From Synechococcus sp. KORDI-52 (GTDB lineage Bacteria > Cyanobacteriota > Cyanobacteriia > PCC-6307 > Cyanobiaceae), in NCBI RefSeq assembly GCF_000737595.1, contig NZ_CP006271.1, positions 1,798,001 to 1,862,000 on the forward strand: a stretch of 64,000 bases of DNA. Reading direction: 5' to 3'. How positions within the stretch are numbered: position 1 is the stretch's first letter; each line of letters begins with the position of its first letter. The notes beneath the pieces are model-generated. The model saw only the letters and a program-made list of their open reading frames with translations. It had not been told where the DNA came from and searched no databases. The translations under genes were made by a program, and so were the position numbers. Shown in pieces: positions 43,521 to 51,229 of this stretch.

Positions 43521-43527
43521 GAAGGGC

Positions 43528-43815
43528 ATGTCGGTTGACCACAGCGCTGCCGTCAAGGGTGGTGATGCCAAGTTCCTGCATGTCCGTCCTGGGCACTTCG
43601 TGATCGTTGGCAGTGGCGATAAGGCGAAGGGTGACTGGTGGATGGGTCAGGTGGTGTTCTGCGAGGGCGGCGCCAGAGATCCCAAGGTGAATTCCCTGTT
43701 CCAGATTGCCGATGTGGATACTGGCGTCATCCGCTGGATCAATGCCGATGAAGTGAGCGATGTGCTCTGGTCGATGGATGGGTGGCCGGGTGTGGCCGAT
43801 CAGGCGTGGAACTGA
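43528..43815 (+). CDS. DUF3104 family protein
   Basis: This 95-residue protein starts MSVDHSAAVKGGDAKFLHVR and has the full family core PGHFVIVGSGD, WWMGQVVFCEGGARDP and LFQIADVDTGVIRWINADEV followed by SDVLWSMDGW. It is the most complete DUF3104 copy in the window and the reference for the pseudogene at 10030-10260. A strong Shine-Dalgarno (GGAGG) lies upstream behind a palindrome. It is followed directly by repeat II copy B. The function is unknown; the small beta-rich fold might bind protein or nucleic acid. Confidence 0.82.
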   Translation: MSVDHSAAVKGGDAKFLHVRPGHFVIVGSGDKAKGDWWMGQVVFCEGGARDPKVNSLFQIADVDTGVIRWINADEVSDVLWSMDGWPGVADQAWN

Positions 43816-43992
43816 GGCTTGAGTTGCACCTGGTCATCAACCTTTCGTGCGCTGATCACAACCTGGTCACACAAGTGCATCAACTTGGAATCGGCGAGAA
43901 GACGCTCACCCCCTGGAGTTGAGAGCTGCGCCAGGGGTGCTTCTTGCCTCAGCAGAGGGGAGGCTTACGGCCGCCTCCCTCTCTCTGAAGCT
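43816..43992 (+). repeat. Repeat family II, copy B
   Basis: This is a ~175-nt copy starting at the end of the DUF3104 gene. Hairpin one is a perfect CCCCTGG/CCAGGGG; hairpin two is AGAGGGGAGGC/GCCTCCCTCTCT with loop TTACGGCC. It matches copy A across both hairpins, and copy C with a ~45-nt deletion. It has the best stems of the three. Confidence 0.72.
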
Positions 43993-44110
43993 TGGCAAGC
44001 TGCGCAGACCCTCAGTGGTTTGCCTCCTGGTGATCTCCCTCCAGATGGATCTAATGGGCTTCTAAGCGAACCATCATCAAAGCGACGTCGTTTCCAGCTT
44101 TGATACTTGT

Positions 44111-44171
44111 AAGCCCACCGGCGTGGGCTTTGACTGAGGAGCAAGCCCGCACTTCATTGTGTGGGCTTTTT
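44111..44171 (+). terminator. Tandem hairpins ending in a T run
   Basis: AAGCCCAC/GTGGGCTT (44111-44130) forms a tight hairpin; 14 nt later GCCCGCAC/GTGTGGGC (44145-44166) forms another, followed by TTTTT. The second is a textbook rho-independent terminator for + strand transcripts from the DUF3104/repeat II unit. Confidence 0.75.
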
Positions 44172-44249
44172 CATGGACCACACGTTTCATGCAAAACTCG
44201 ATGAAGAGGAATCAACAGCGATGCGATAGAGATTCTGTTGATTGAGAGA

Positions 44250-44486
44250 TTAAGCTGAAGCAAGACCACTCCCGTTCCTAGTCGTCATCAGCTTGAGACA
44301 AGTTAGATCAGTAAGCATACTTGAGATCATCGCTGCAGATGCAACCATCACACGTATGCCCCCAGCAGCAACACTCTGGCGAAACGTTCTGCGATTGAGA
44401 AAGTAGTAAGACAATGTCAAAGCGACAAGAAATCTGCTAAAAACGAATGGTTGAATCAACAATCCAACAATTACTGCTAAAAGCAC
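44250..44486 (-). CDS. Possible membrane protein fragment
   Basis: The frame VLLAVIVGLLIQPFVFSRFL followed by VALTLSYYFLNRR is strongly hydrophobic with one or two helices, then becomes ordinary. It has no good start; upstream frames contain further hydrophobic pieces (VLVFMAMFWPYF) in another frame, so it may be a decayed membrane protein gene. Support is weak. Confidence 0.28.
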   Translation of the reverse strand: MLLAVIVGLLIQPFVFSRFLVALTLSYYFLNRRTFRQSVAAGGIRVMVASAAMISSMLTDLTCLKLMTTRNGSGLASA

Positions 44487-44892
44487 AAATAATTTGAACG
44501 CTGTACGTCGAGAAGTTGATCAATCGAAAACAGAAGCGCAAGAGCTGTCCCGAATGAGTTTAGAAATACGGCCAAAACATAGCCATGAATACCAACACAG
44601 TCCCTTGCTCAATATGACATCGACTCTTCATAACATCAAGAAACAGAGAATAGGCAAGCGTCAAGTTTCTATTGGGGAATTCTCATTAAAAAGCGTTCAA
44701 CTTTTAGCATGGTTCAGCGGCACATGCAGGTTATGTTGGGCGAAGTGGATCCGTTATTCCGTTATGCAAGAGGCAATGCAACCGAAATAGCACAGCCTTA
44801 AGGAATGTTCAGCTGGTGAGAAACTGCAATAACTCCCGCCAATCATGATGACCATCTCTGACGCAGAAAGCGCCCGTGAGGGCACAAAGCTT

Positions 44893-45096
44893 TCATATCA
44901 ATTGATCCCAAAACTCCTGCCGATCTTCTTCAAGCTCATCGGCATGAGCGAAATACCATCCAGAACCTCCGAATTCGTCAGCGAACCATTGCTCCCCTGC
45001 TTCCTTGGACGTAAACGTGCAAGTGATTGCAGATGGAGCACCACTGACACAGTCGTAGTGCTGTTGGGCAGTTTCAAAAAGGTGAAGAATATGCAT
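44893..45096 (-). CDS. Small hypothetical protein
   Basis: This 67-residue protein starts MHILHLFETAQQHYDCVSGA and continues TCTFTSKEAGEQWFADEFGG with an acidic C-terminus (HADELEEDRQEFWDQLI). The pattern of strands then helices is protein-like. ATG 45094-45096 is preferred over an upstream in-frame start that overlaps the next gene. It lies 56 nt after a 47-residue ORF on the same strand. The family is unknown. Confidence 0.5.
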   Translation of the reverse strand: MHILHLFETAQQHYDCVSGAPSAITCTFTSKEAGEQWFADEFGGSGWYFAHADELEEDRQEFWDQLI

Positions 45097-45152
45097 AGAA
45101 AAAATATAAAAACGTCCGTTTCTCAAAAATGCCATATCGCAGGGCAAGGCAA

Positions 45153-45296
45153 TCAAGAAATTGGACGGAATTTTTGGACATAGGCACCTAAGCCAAGGGC
45201 GATGGCTACTTCAATGGCTTCTTGATAGGTCGGCAAGGTGTCCCATACCATGCCACTGCAAATGACATCAAACATTTGATTACGAGCAAAGGACAT
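45153..45296 (-). CDS. Very small hypothetical protein (47 residues)
   Basis: The frame starts MSFARNQMFDVICSGMVWDT and continues LPTYQEAIEVAIALGLGAYV to QKFRPIS. It has good amphipathic helix character (TYQEAIEVAIALGLG). It is below usual gene-calling size. It probably shares a transcript with the 67-residue ORF downstream. The family is not recognised. Confidence 0.42.
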   Translation of the reverse strand: MSFARNQMFDVICSGMVWDTLPTYQEAIEVAIALGLGAYVQKFRPIS

Positions 45297-45756
45297 AGAA
45301 GAGCAACGCTCCCGATGGAGAGCAATGTTCTTGTTTGATCAGGTTGTTTTGTATCGACAATCACAGCGTATGCGCCTTCGTCAGCAAAGAACAACAATTA
45401 ACAGTGAAGAAGTCTGCCGCCTAAGCAAGTAAGCACATCAACATGGATGCACATCAGAGGCTCCACACGTCAACGATGCACCTTGGCAGCAGAAGAGAAG
45501 ACTGCGCACTACACAGAGACTTTTAACAACACATCAACAATACCCAAAAAGCACCTAAAAAAGATGCCACTCTCGAATGCACCAAAATAAACAAAAGAGA
45601 ATGCAGAGAAGTACCAAACCACCCTGTGTAACGACCCATCGTCCGAAGAACTTCTTCATCTTTCCCACCATTGGTCCGAGACGAGCAGGTGGGCGACGAC
45701 CGCTTACACCTGCAGCTTGTAGGTTTTCGTTTTTAATTCATCAAGATGACCAGTGA

Positions 45757-46008
45757 ATGGACGGATCACCTTCCCTGATGTTGAACATCGTTAACGATGT
45801 CCCCATCGCACGAGGGCAGTGGGAAGAACTCTGCAAAACAGGGCTTATTGATCTCGAAGAAGGCGAACCGCTCGGCTCGCGCCATGCAATAACCGCGTCC
45901 GGACGGGCTGACTCAACATCCATCCATTCCTTGCACGGTTCAATGGATGCTCTGGCGATGAATGCGGTTTGTGAGTCCCAAGATGCCCAAGTGATGAGTC
46001 TGCAATGA
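45757..46008 (+). CDS. Small hypothetical protein
   Basis: This 83-residue frame starts MDGSPSLMLNIVNDVPIARG and continues QWEELCKTGLIDLEEGEPLG. The composition is balanced and the start is preceded by no clear ribosome binding site. A similar-length frame exists on the other strand, so support is modest. It is convergent with the DUF427 gene. Confidence 0.38.
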   Translation: MDGSPSLMLNIVNDVPIARGQWEELCKTGLIDLEEGEPLGSRHAITASGRADSTSIHSLHGSMDALAMNAVCESQDAQVMSLQ

Positions 46009-46042
46009 CTCCTGAAACCTGCCAACAAATCCCTGAGGGCGA

Positions 46043-46327
46043 TCAGACCAGCGTCACTCCCTTGTTTCGGTAGAAGGCAAAGCGCTCGCGAATGTTTTCA
46101 GCGTCTGGCTTGGGAGTGTCGTATGCCCACACAGCATTGGTAATCACCTGATCGCCAACCACCACATCCCAGTAACGGGCCGTCCCCTTCCAGCCACAGA
46201 CGGTGGTGTGACTCGACTCGCGAAAGAATTCCGAGTTCATCGTTTCGCGGGGGAAGTATGGATTGCCATCCACCTTCACGATGTCGTCGCTCTCCGCAAG
46301 CACCCTGCCGTTGAAGATCGCCTGCAT
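46043..46327 (-). CDS. DUF427 domain protein
   Basis: This 94-residue protein is a single DUF427 beta-tent-type domain: MQAIFNGRVLAESDDIVKVD, GNPYFPRETMNSEFFRESSH, the hallmark TTVCGWKGTARYWDV, and WAYDTPKPDAENIRERFAFY. The family is widespread and its biochemical role is not established. It is soluble. The gene is intact with GC-rich codon use like the core. Repeat II copy C lies just upstream. Confidence 0.9.
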   Translation of the reverse strand: MQAIFNGRVLAESDDIVKVDGNPYFPRETMNSEFFRESSHTTVCGWKGTARYWDVVVGDQVITNAVWAYDTPKPDAENIRERFAFYRNKGVTLV

Positions 46328-46399
46328 GGTCGCTGAATCGTGCTTTCCGGACCCTAATCAAAGCGAAACCGCCATGTGATGGAGGACTGCCAAACCAGT

Positions 46400-46529
46400 T
46401 TTGAGAGAGAGGGCAGCAGCCGTAAACCTCCTCTCTACTGAGACAAGGCCCTCCTGGTCGTGTCAGTCCCAGTGGGCTGAGCTCGTCCTGCCGACTCCAG
46501 GTTGATGACCAGGTGCGACTCAAGCCCGA
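46400..46529 (-). repeat. Repeat family II, copy C (inverted, internally deleted)
   Basis: Read on the minus strand it begins CTTGAGTCGCACCTGGTCAT as in copy B, lacks about 45 nt, and resumes with GTCGGCAGGACGAGCTCA. Hairpin two is AGAGAGGAGG...GCCCTCTCTCT with loop TTTACGGCTGCT, keeping the TACGGC element. It lies upstream of the DUF427 gene and opposite in orientation to copies A and B. Confidence 0.62.
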
Positions 46530-46651
46530 GCGTCGTCCAAGCAACCCGAAAGCAAGTCAGAGGTGTCCAACAAATGATTTCTTAGCTACCCGCAAGTTGC
46601 CCAACAGCACCTCTGCAGTTACTTTTGGGTTGCTGAGGCGCTACATGGGTC

Positions 46652-46888
46652 ATGATCAAAACCTCCACCCGCGAGACTCAGGTGAAGCTCACGGTCTCTG
46701 TTCCTCCGAGTCTTCATGTGCTGCTCCGCAGCTGGGCCCTGTGCGAAGGCAGAGAGCTCACCAGCGTTGTGCTGCAGTGCGTGGAGCTTTCGGTGCGTCA
46801 ACTCAAGAGCAATGGCTCCATTCCCGGTGCAGCCGTCCGTGCCTATGAGGGCGCCTGTGATGAACGCCTCGCTGTGGGGAGTCTTTGA
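46652..46888 (+). CDS. Ribbon-helix-helix-like small DNA-binding protein
   Basis: This 78-residue protein starts MIKTSTRETQVKLTVSVPPS. The segment QVKLTVSVPPSLHVLLRSWA then CEGRELTSVVLQCVELSVRQ fits a ribbon-helix-helix fold: a short basic beta strand followed by two helices. Such proteins are often autoregulatory or antitoxins. The next gene starts at a TTGA overlap with its stop, so the two form a tight pair. That arrangement could be a toxin-antitoxin-like couple, but the partner is not a known toxin. Confidence 0.55.
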   Translation: MIKTSTRETQVKLTVSVPPSLHVLLRSWALCEGRELTSVVLQCVELSVRQLKSNGSIPGAAVRAYEGACDERLAVGSL

Positions 46889-47298
46889 TCGTGAAGATCG
46901 AATGGATGGAACAAGCCCTCCAAGCCCCTGTCATGGAAGCGGTAATCGCCCTGAGCGAACGAGTTCAAACCCTTCAGGAGAATCCGGAGGGGCGGATCTA
47001 CACCGCTTATCGCGCCATTGATCGGACCCTGACTCTTGGGTATTGCGACGACATTGAGGCCATCAGTGAACAGCTTCGCAATCGGGATTTTGTACTGATG
47101 GCCAGTCGCCGCGGAACACGCCGTGAGCAGCGTTTGCTGCTTCTCACCCTCAAGGAAATCGGCATCGCCAAGAGTTACAGCGACAACTGCTTCAGCGCAT
47201 CACCCGATACCTTGAGCCATCTCAAACATCTCGGCTGGCCACTTGGCAGCCTGCAGCAAAGCAGCATGACGCGTAAACGCTTCAACCTCGAGTGCTAA
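46885..47298 (+). CDS. Conserved hypothetical protein
   Basis: This protein of up to 137 residues may start at TTG 46885 (overlapping the upstream stop), GTG 46891 or ATG 46903. Recognisable features are a helical N-terminus (MEQALQAPVMEAVIALSERV) and LMASRRGTRREQRLLLLTLK, a basic patch. It is convergent with the HIT gene, overlapping it by 17 nt. The pairing with the ribbon-helix-helix-like gene suggests joint function. The family is unknown. Confidence 0.6.
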   Translation: MIVKIEWMEQALQAPVMEAVIALSERVQTLQENPEGRIYTAYRAIDRTLTLGYCDDIEAISEQLRNRDFVLMASRRGTRREQRLLLLTLKEIGIAKSYSDNCFSASPDTLSHLKHLGWPLGSLQQSSMTRKRFNLEC

Positions 47299-47776
47299 GC
47301 AAGGAGCGGCAGCGCTGAACCATCGTGACCACGACGGCAGAATCCGTTGCCGCTCGATCTCCGCTGTCCATCGCCCGATACAAGTCGGCAACTGCCCAGG
47401 CCTTGGAACCAGGCTCATCCAGGTGCCGGGGGATGAGATGCAGATGAAGGTGCTGGGCCCCCTCGCCAAAAGCAATGGCATAGACACGCTGACAGCCCGT
47501 GATCTGCTTCACAAGAAGACTGGCATTGCGTACGGCCCGCCCCCAGTCCATAGCTTCGGCCTCAGAGAAATCCACAGGACCTGAACAGTGGCGTAGAGAA
47601 TCAAGAAGAAGCCAGCCAGGAAGAGGAGCCGGGTCGGGGTGATGGCGCAACACCCAGAGTTCAGATCGCTCAATTTCGTAACGCATTCTGGCTGCAGGGT
47701 CGGCATGCAGCTGACAGATGGCACAGGTATCCACGGGACGTTGGGAAGAAGAGTCGTGATCAACGGCGCACGGCAC
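47282..47776 (-). CDS. HIT family protein (histidine triad)
   Basis: This 164-residue protein has the histidine-triad active site HLHLHLIPRHLD near residue 113, in which the middle His is the nucleophile. The N-terminus carries a possible zinc pair (CAICQLH). HIT proteins hydrolyse or transfer nucleotidyl groups (Hint/Fhit/GalT). The sequence preceding the triad (VYAIAFGEGAQ) is family-like. It overlaps the upstream membrane-protein gene by 17 nt. Substrate unknown. Confidence 0.88.
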   Translation of the reverse strand: MPCAVDHDSSSQRPVDTCAICQLHADPAARMRYEIERSELWVLRHHPDPAPLPGWLLLDSLRHCSGPVDFSEAEAMDWGRAVRNASLLVKQITGCQRVYAIAFGEGAQHLHLHLIPRHLDEPGSKAWAVADLYRAMDSGDRAATDSAVVVTMVQRCRSLLSTRG

Positions 47777-48047
47777 CGCGGCCGTTTCCGATCAAACCAA
47801 AATCAATGACCAGCCCGATCAGGACCACCAACAGACCGCTGAATGAAGCCATACCACCGAACGACGCCACAGCCCAGCAGTAACCCAGGGTTGTGGTGGG
47901 GAGAAACAGCAGACCCAGGACGGGCAGCACGGGGTTAGGAACACTGGTGTCACTGAAAGGCAGCAGCACGAAACTGCTGTTGATCACCCACATCAACACC
48001 AATACAAGACGTGGGGCCAGCAGACCGATTGCCGCCAGAAGACACAT
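47760..48047 (-). CDS. Conserved small membrane protein
   Basis: This 95-residue protein has three hydrophobic helices: LLAAIGLLAPRLVLVLMWVI, VLPVLGLLFLPTTTLGYCWA and FSGLLVVLIGLVIDFGLIGN, and ends in a basic tail. The helix-loop pattern LLFLPTTTLGY is common in conserved cyanobacterial membrane proteins of unknown role. It overlaps and precedes the HIT gene, suggesting one transcript. It is intact. Confidence 0.65.
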   Translation of the reverse strand: MCLLAAIGLLAPRLVLVLMWVINSSFVLLPFSDTSVPNPVLPVLGLLFLPTTTLGYCWAVASFGGMASFSGLLVVLIGLVIDFGLIGNGRGAVRR

Positions 48048-48116
48048 CGCAAGGTATCAACACTGCGCCATCCCTAGCGAAGTCAAAAGAGCGCGACAGC
48101 GTCGTCACCAGAAGAT

Positions 48117-48812
48117 TCAAGTTTCCAGTGCACAATTCATGGCAACCTCAAAGGGAACGGAGGCCTCCGGCAGCGACAAGAGGGTGCTGGCGAGGGACGC
48201 AAGGTCATCGGGTTGAGTCATCGCAGCAGGCTCGACGTCCGTCACTGAACGGGCCATTGCGGTGTTGACCCAGCTGGGGCAGATGGCGGTCACGCGGATC
48301 CCATGCCCCCAACCTTCATTGCGCATGCTCTGGCAGAGCCCCATCAAGGCGAACTTGCTCACGGGGTAGCCCGCCATTCGACCTTTAACGCGTTTGCCAC
48401 TCATCGATACCAGAACCTGAATCCGTCCTTGGCCGCTGGCCACCAGAAACGGCCAGGCAGCACGGGTCAGCCACCAGGGTCCCTTCACATTGATCGCCCA
48501 AAGTTCATCCAGATCGTGTTCCTCACCATCTTCAAAGAGCAGGGGTGTGCGATGCAGAATCCCCGCGCAGTGGATCAGAGTGTCGATCTCTCCCCACTGA
48601 CGAACGGTGTCGTCAACCCAAGCCGCAGCGGTCGCTGGATCCATGGCGTCATAGGCGTGATGCGTAACACCGTCGACGTCCAGCTCCGTTCCTCGTAACG
48701 CTTCTGGCTCTCGTAAGCCAAGGCTGAGCCGATGGCCGTCGTCAAGCAGCCGCTTGGCGATGGAACGGCCGATGCCACGACTGGCTCCGGTGAGCAAAAC
48801 CTTGCGCTGCAT
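48117..48812 (-). CDS. Short-chain dehydrogenase/reductase
   Basis: This 231-residue classical SDR has the NAD(P)-binding TGASRGIGRSIA near residue 8, the HCAGI segment (NNAG-equivalent) near 88 and the catalytic Ser/Tyr/Lys in VLVSMSGKRV...YPVSKFAL. The Arg in TGASRG suggests NADPH preference. Its substrate is unknown. It overlaps the LOG-family gene by 1 nt, sharing an operon. The length is normal. Confidence 0.88.
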   Translation of the reverse strand: MQRKVLLTGASRGIGRSIAKRLLDDGHRLSLGLREPEALRGTELDVDGVTHHAYDAMDPATAAAWVDDTVRQWGEIDTLIHCAGILHRTPLLFEDGEEHDLDELWAINVKGPWWLTRAAWPFLVASGQGRIQVLVSMSGKRVKGRMAGYPVSKFALMGLCQSMRNEGWGHGIRVTAICPSWVNTAMARSVTDVEPAAMTQPDDLASLASTLLSLPEASVPFEVAMNCALET

Positions 48813-49354
48813 CAGAACGCGTTGAGGAGTCGATTGAGCAGAGATTCTGTCGTTGTTGCATCCAGCAGGAGCGCGCGATTCTGCTCCAAGAGAAAACCCG
48901 TCGAAACACTGTCATCCAAAAAGCTCAGCAAGGTCTCGAAGTAGCCATTCACATTGAGCAGTCCGATTGGTTTCGCATGTACCCGCAATTGAGCCCATGT
49001 CAGGGCCTCAAACAACTCTTCGAGGGTCCCGAGACCACCGGGCATGGCGACGACCCCATCGGCCAGCTCAAGCATCCGAGCCTTGCGCTCATGCATCGAG
49101 CCCACAACCTCTAGACGGGTCAGACCTTTATGTACCACCTCATCGAGCATCAGTGCCTGTGGAATCACCCCGATCACGTCCCCTCCAGACGCCAAAGCGG
49201 CATCAGCAACATCTCCCATCAAGCCAATCCGAGCTCCGCCATAAACCACGGTGATGCCTTTGAAGGCGAGACATGCACCCAGCTCAGTGGCAGCAGCCTT
49301 GAAAACGGCTGGTACAGCGCTCGAGGATCCGCAGTAAACAGCGACCCTCTTCAT
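48812..49354 (-). CDS. LOG family protein (TIGR00730; nucleoside monophosphate phosphoribohydrolase)
   Basis: This 180-residue protein has the LOG Rossmann fold with VVYGGARIGLMG near residue 37 and the PGGLGTLEEL active-site motif near 104. Family members cleave cytokinin ribotides or other nucleoside 5'-monophosphates to the base and ribose phosphate. Catalytic Arg and Glu positions are present (HERKARM, GTLEE). It is the first gene of the operon with the SDR. Its physiological substrate here is not evident. Confidence 0.9.
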   Translation of the reverse strand: MKRVAVYCGSSSAVPAVFKAAATELGACLAFKGITVVYGGARIGLMGDVADAALASGGDVIGVIPQALMLDEVVHKGLTRLEVVGSMHERKARMLELADGVVAMPGGLGTLEELFEALTWAQLRVHAKPIGLLNVNGYFETLLSFLDDSVSTGFLLEQNRALLLDATTTESLLNRLLNAF

Positions 49355-49503
49355 GGGTTTGAGAGAATCGAAGAATCCAGTCGTACCAACACTTTATAGC
49401 AACTGTCAGTGAAGGTGCTAGTACCACGACCCATTCACAGGCCAGAGCAGAACAACCTCTTTCATAGCTTTTAGCTGGGTTGGTCAGCGACCTAAAGGAC
49501 TGA

Positions 49504-49968
49504 TCAATCAGTCGCGGTCAAAACACTTTCAATCTGATCCGACAGTTGCTGGCCCTTTTCTGTCAGCACCAAGAGCCTGCGCCCTCTGTTACTGGGATCA
49601 GGGATCTTGTGGATCAGTCCCAGGCCTTTCCGGTTTTCCAAGCGGTGGTATTGGCTTACCCAATCACTAAGCCTGGAACTTGATGAGTCCGAAAGACGAA
49701 GCTCATGCTTCATGGCTTGCATGTGGCAAGCGTCATGGCTGACGACGTAAAGGAACGAAGAGAACACTTGGCAGGGCAGATCTACAGGCTCCATCGCCCT
49801 GATCAGTTCAACGGCTCTAAGTGCTCTCAGCAGGGTGTCATTCGTGACGCCATTTCTGAGTGGATCCGTTACAGCGGTGCGACTGGCAGGGATCTTGCCG
49901 AGGCCTGTCAACCATGGCTTCGGGGTCCGGTTGTGGGTTGGCAAGATGCTCCAGCGGCTGGAAAGCAA
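49504..49968 (-). CDS. MarR-like winged-helix regulator
   Basis: The C-terminal ~115 residues form a winged helix of MarR type: LPCQVFSSFLYVVSHDACHM, then SSSRLSDWVSQYHRLENRKG and the wing GLIHKIPDPSNRGRRLLVLT followed by EKGQQLSDQIESVL. The N-terminal 38 residues look non-coding, so the real start is probably internal, but no ATG is well placed near residue 40. It may be a truncated or mis-started phage-type regulator. It acts on DNA in the cytoplasm, with unknown target. Confidence 0.6.
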   Translation of the reverse strand: MLSSRWSILPTHNRTPKPWLTGLGKIPASRTAVTDPLRNGVTNDTLLRALRAVELIRAMEPVDLPCQVFSSFLYVVSHDACHMQAMKHELRLSDSSSSRLSDWVSQYHRLENRKGLGLIHKIPDPSNRGRRLLVLTEKGQQLSDQIESVLTATD

Positions 49969-50294
49969 CCGAGCCTGTACGGGGGAGAGAGGTCAAGCCA
50001 TAGGAAGAAAAGACGGGAGCCCACTCCCGCCTAGCTCGTTTGAATTGCGTTGGATGAGGTCTTCCATCCCCTGACCCATCGCACCTCGCAGCAACCCGTC
50101 CCCGAGTGCTCTGCAAACGTTAACGACAGTGTTTCGTGGCCGTGGCTTGGGTTCCTTGCCCCTGCTTGCTGGACGCAATCGCTAGGTAGTCCAACAGCAG
50201 AAGGAAGAAGTCAGTGGCTTGCTCGGCTTGGGTATGTCGATGCTGGTAGAGGCGTATCGACCATGGCTTCGGGTCCAGGCTGTGCAGGACCTAG

Positions 50295-50560
50295 TCAGAG
50301 AAGACCCACTTCCTTGAGGGCTTTCAGCTTCTTCGCAAGAGTGATCAGCTCTTCATCCTCTTCAATCGCTGGTCATTTTTTGGTAACGACGACCTGAGAG
50401 TTGATGACCATGGGTTCAGACGTATCTGGGGTTGGTCACCGTTGCTGACGATGCGTAGTCCTCAAAGACGGCAGACAGCTCATCGGAGTTGTCACGTTGA
50501 ACTGCCTTCTTCATTGCCATGAAGTCTTCACGACGGGACTGGTAGGCGTCTGACGTATCA
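50295..50560 (-). pseudogene. Fragments of accessory ORFs, one with in-frame TGA
   Basis: On the minus strand, 50416-50559 reads DTSDAYQSRREDFMAMKKAV then QRDNSDELSAVFEDYASSAT, and 50295-50411 reads MVINSQVVVTKK, TGA, PAIEEDEELITLAKKLKALK. Both look like coding remains (charged helices) but lack complete genes around them. They may belong to one decayed phage-like gene. No family is recognised. Confidence 0.35.
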
Positions 50561-50724
50561 GGGCTACCAACCCTTCATGCTGCCAGTGCCTCTCCAATGA
50601 GGTCGCCCAAAAGCCCTTACAAAGAGGTCTCCTCAGCCTTGGCTTAGGGAATTCACTTCTTCTAGGACTAATGGCTTCAGCAGCACCTGTGTACGTATCT
50701 TCGGCATCTGGGTAAAGGTTCCTG

Positions 50725-51123
50725 TTAACCTGATAAAACCTCACGCGCACGCAGGTTGGGACTGATCTTGCTGATCTGAAGCCACCCTTCAATGCTTCCA
50801 GACAAGACCAAGCGGAGATAGTTCTGAGCCTTATGGTTGAACTCTCCAAGGGTGTATATCTCCTGCATCTCTGAGTAGACCTTTCGTAGATCCTCTTCAA
50901 ATACTGAACGTATCTGAGGGTCTGCAATCTTTTTCAGAAGTTCGAGCGTGGACATGAACTCTGTATAGAGAAACTCAACCTTGCGGGAAAGACCTTGGTT
51001 ATCGTGGAACTTTGTGATGAGCGACACGAGATGGACGGAGGTGGTTCCTGTGTCGTAACTCCCTTTGCTTGTGAGAAGACGTATCAACGCACCCCTTTCG
51101 ATCTGGCCGGTGGAACAGACCAC
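50725..51123 (-). CDS. Hypothetical protein, helical
   Basis: This 132-residue protein starts MVCSTGQIERGALIRLLTSK. Most of it is predicted helix by eye (KVEFLYTEFMSTLELLKKIA, EEDLRKVYSEMQEIYTLGEF, QNYLRLVLSGSIEGWLQISK). It has no signal peptide or membrane segment. It resembles small accessory regulators or phage proteins, but I recognise no family. The codon use is somewhat AT-rich. Confidence 0.45.
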   Translation of the reverse strand: MVCSTGQIERGALIRLLTSKGSYDTGTTSVHLVSLITKFHDNQGLSRKVEFLYTEFMSTLELLKKIADPQIRSVFEEDLRKVYSEMQEIYTLGEFNHKAQNYLRLVLSGSIEGWLQISKISPNLRAREVLSG

Positions 51124-51229
51124 AAAAAAAGACCCATTAAAGGGAGGTAGTTCAGGATTTCCTTGACCCTCTCAAAGGGTTATAGAGGTTTGGCCTTCAT
51201 GCTCAACCTTCATAGGTGTAGGTCTTGAT

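Noticed and set aside
43816-43990. Minus-strand peptide RLLADSKLMHLCDQVV shared by repeat II copies A and B
   Set aside because: It is open in both copies but short, without a start and absent in copy C because of the deletion; kept as an alternative reading only.
41505-43992. Repeat II copies as integron attC sites
   Set aside because: The hairpins follow genes as attC sites do, but the required GTTRRRY core ends and an integron integrase are not seen, so I do not call an integron.
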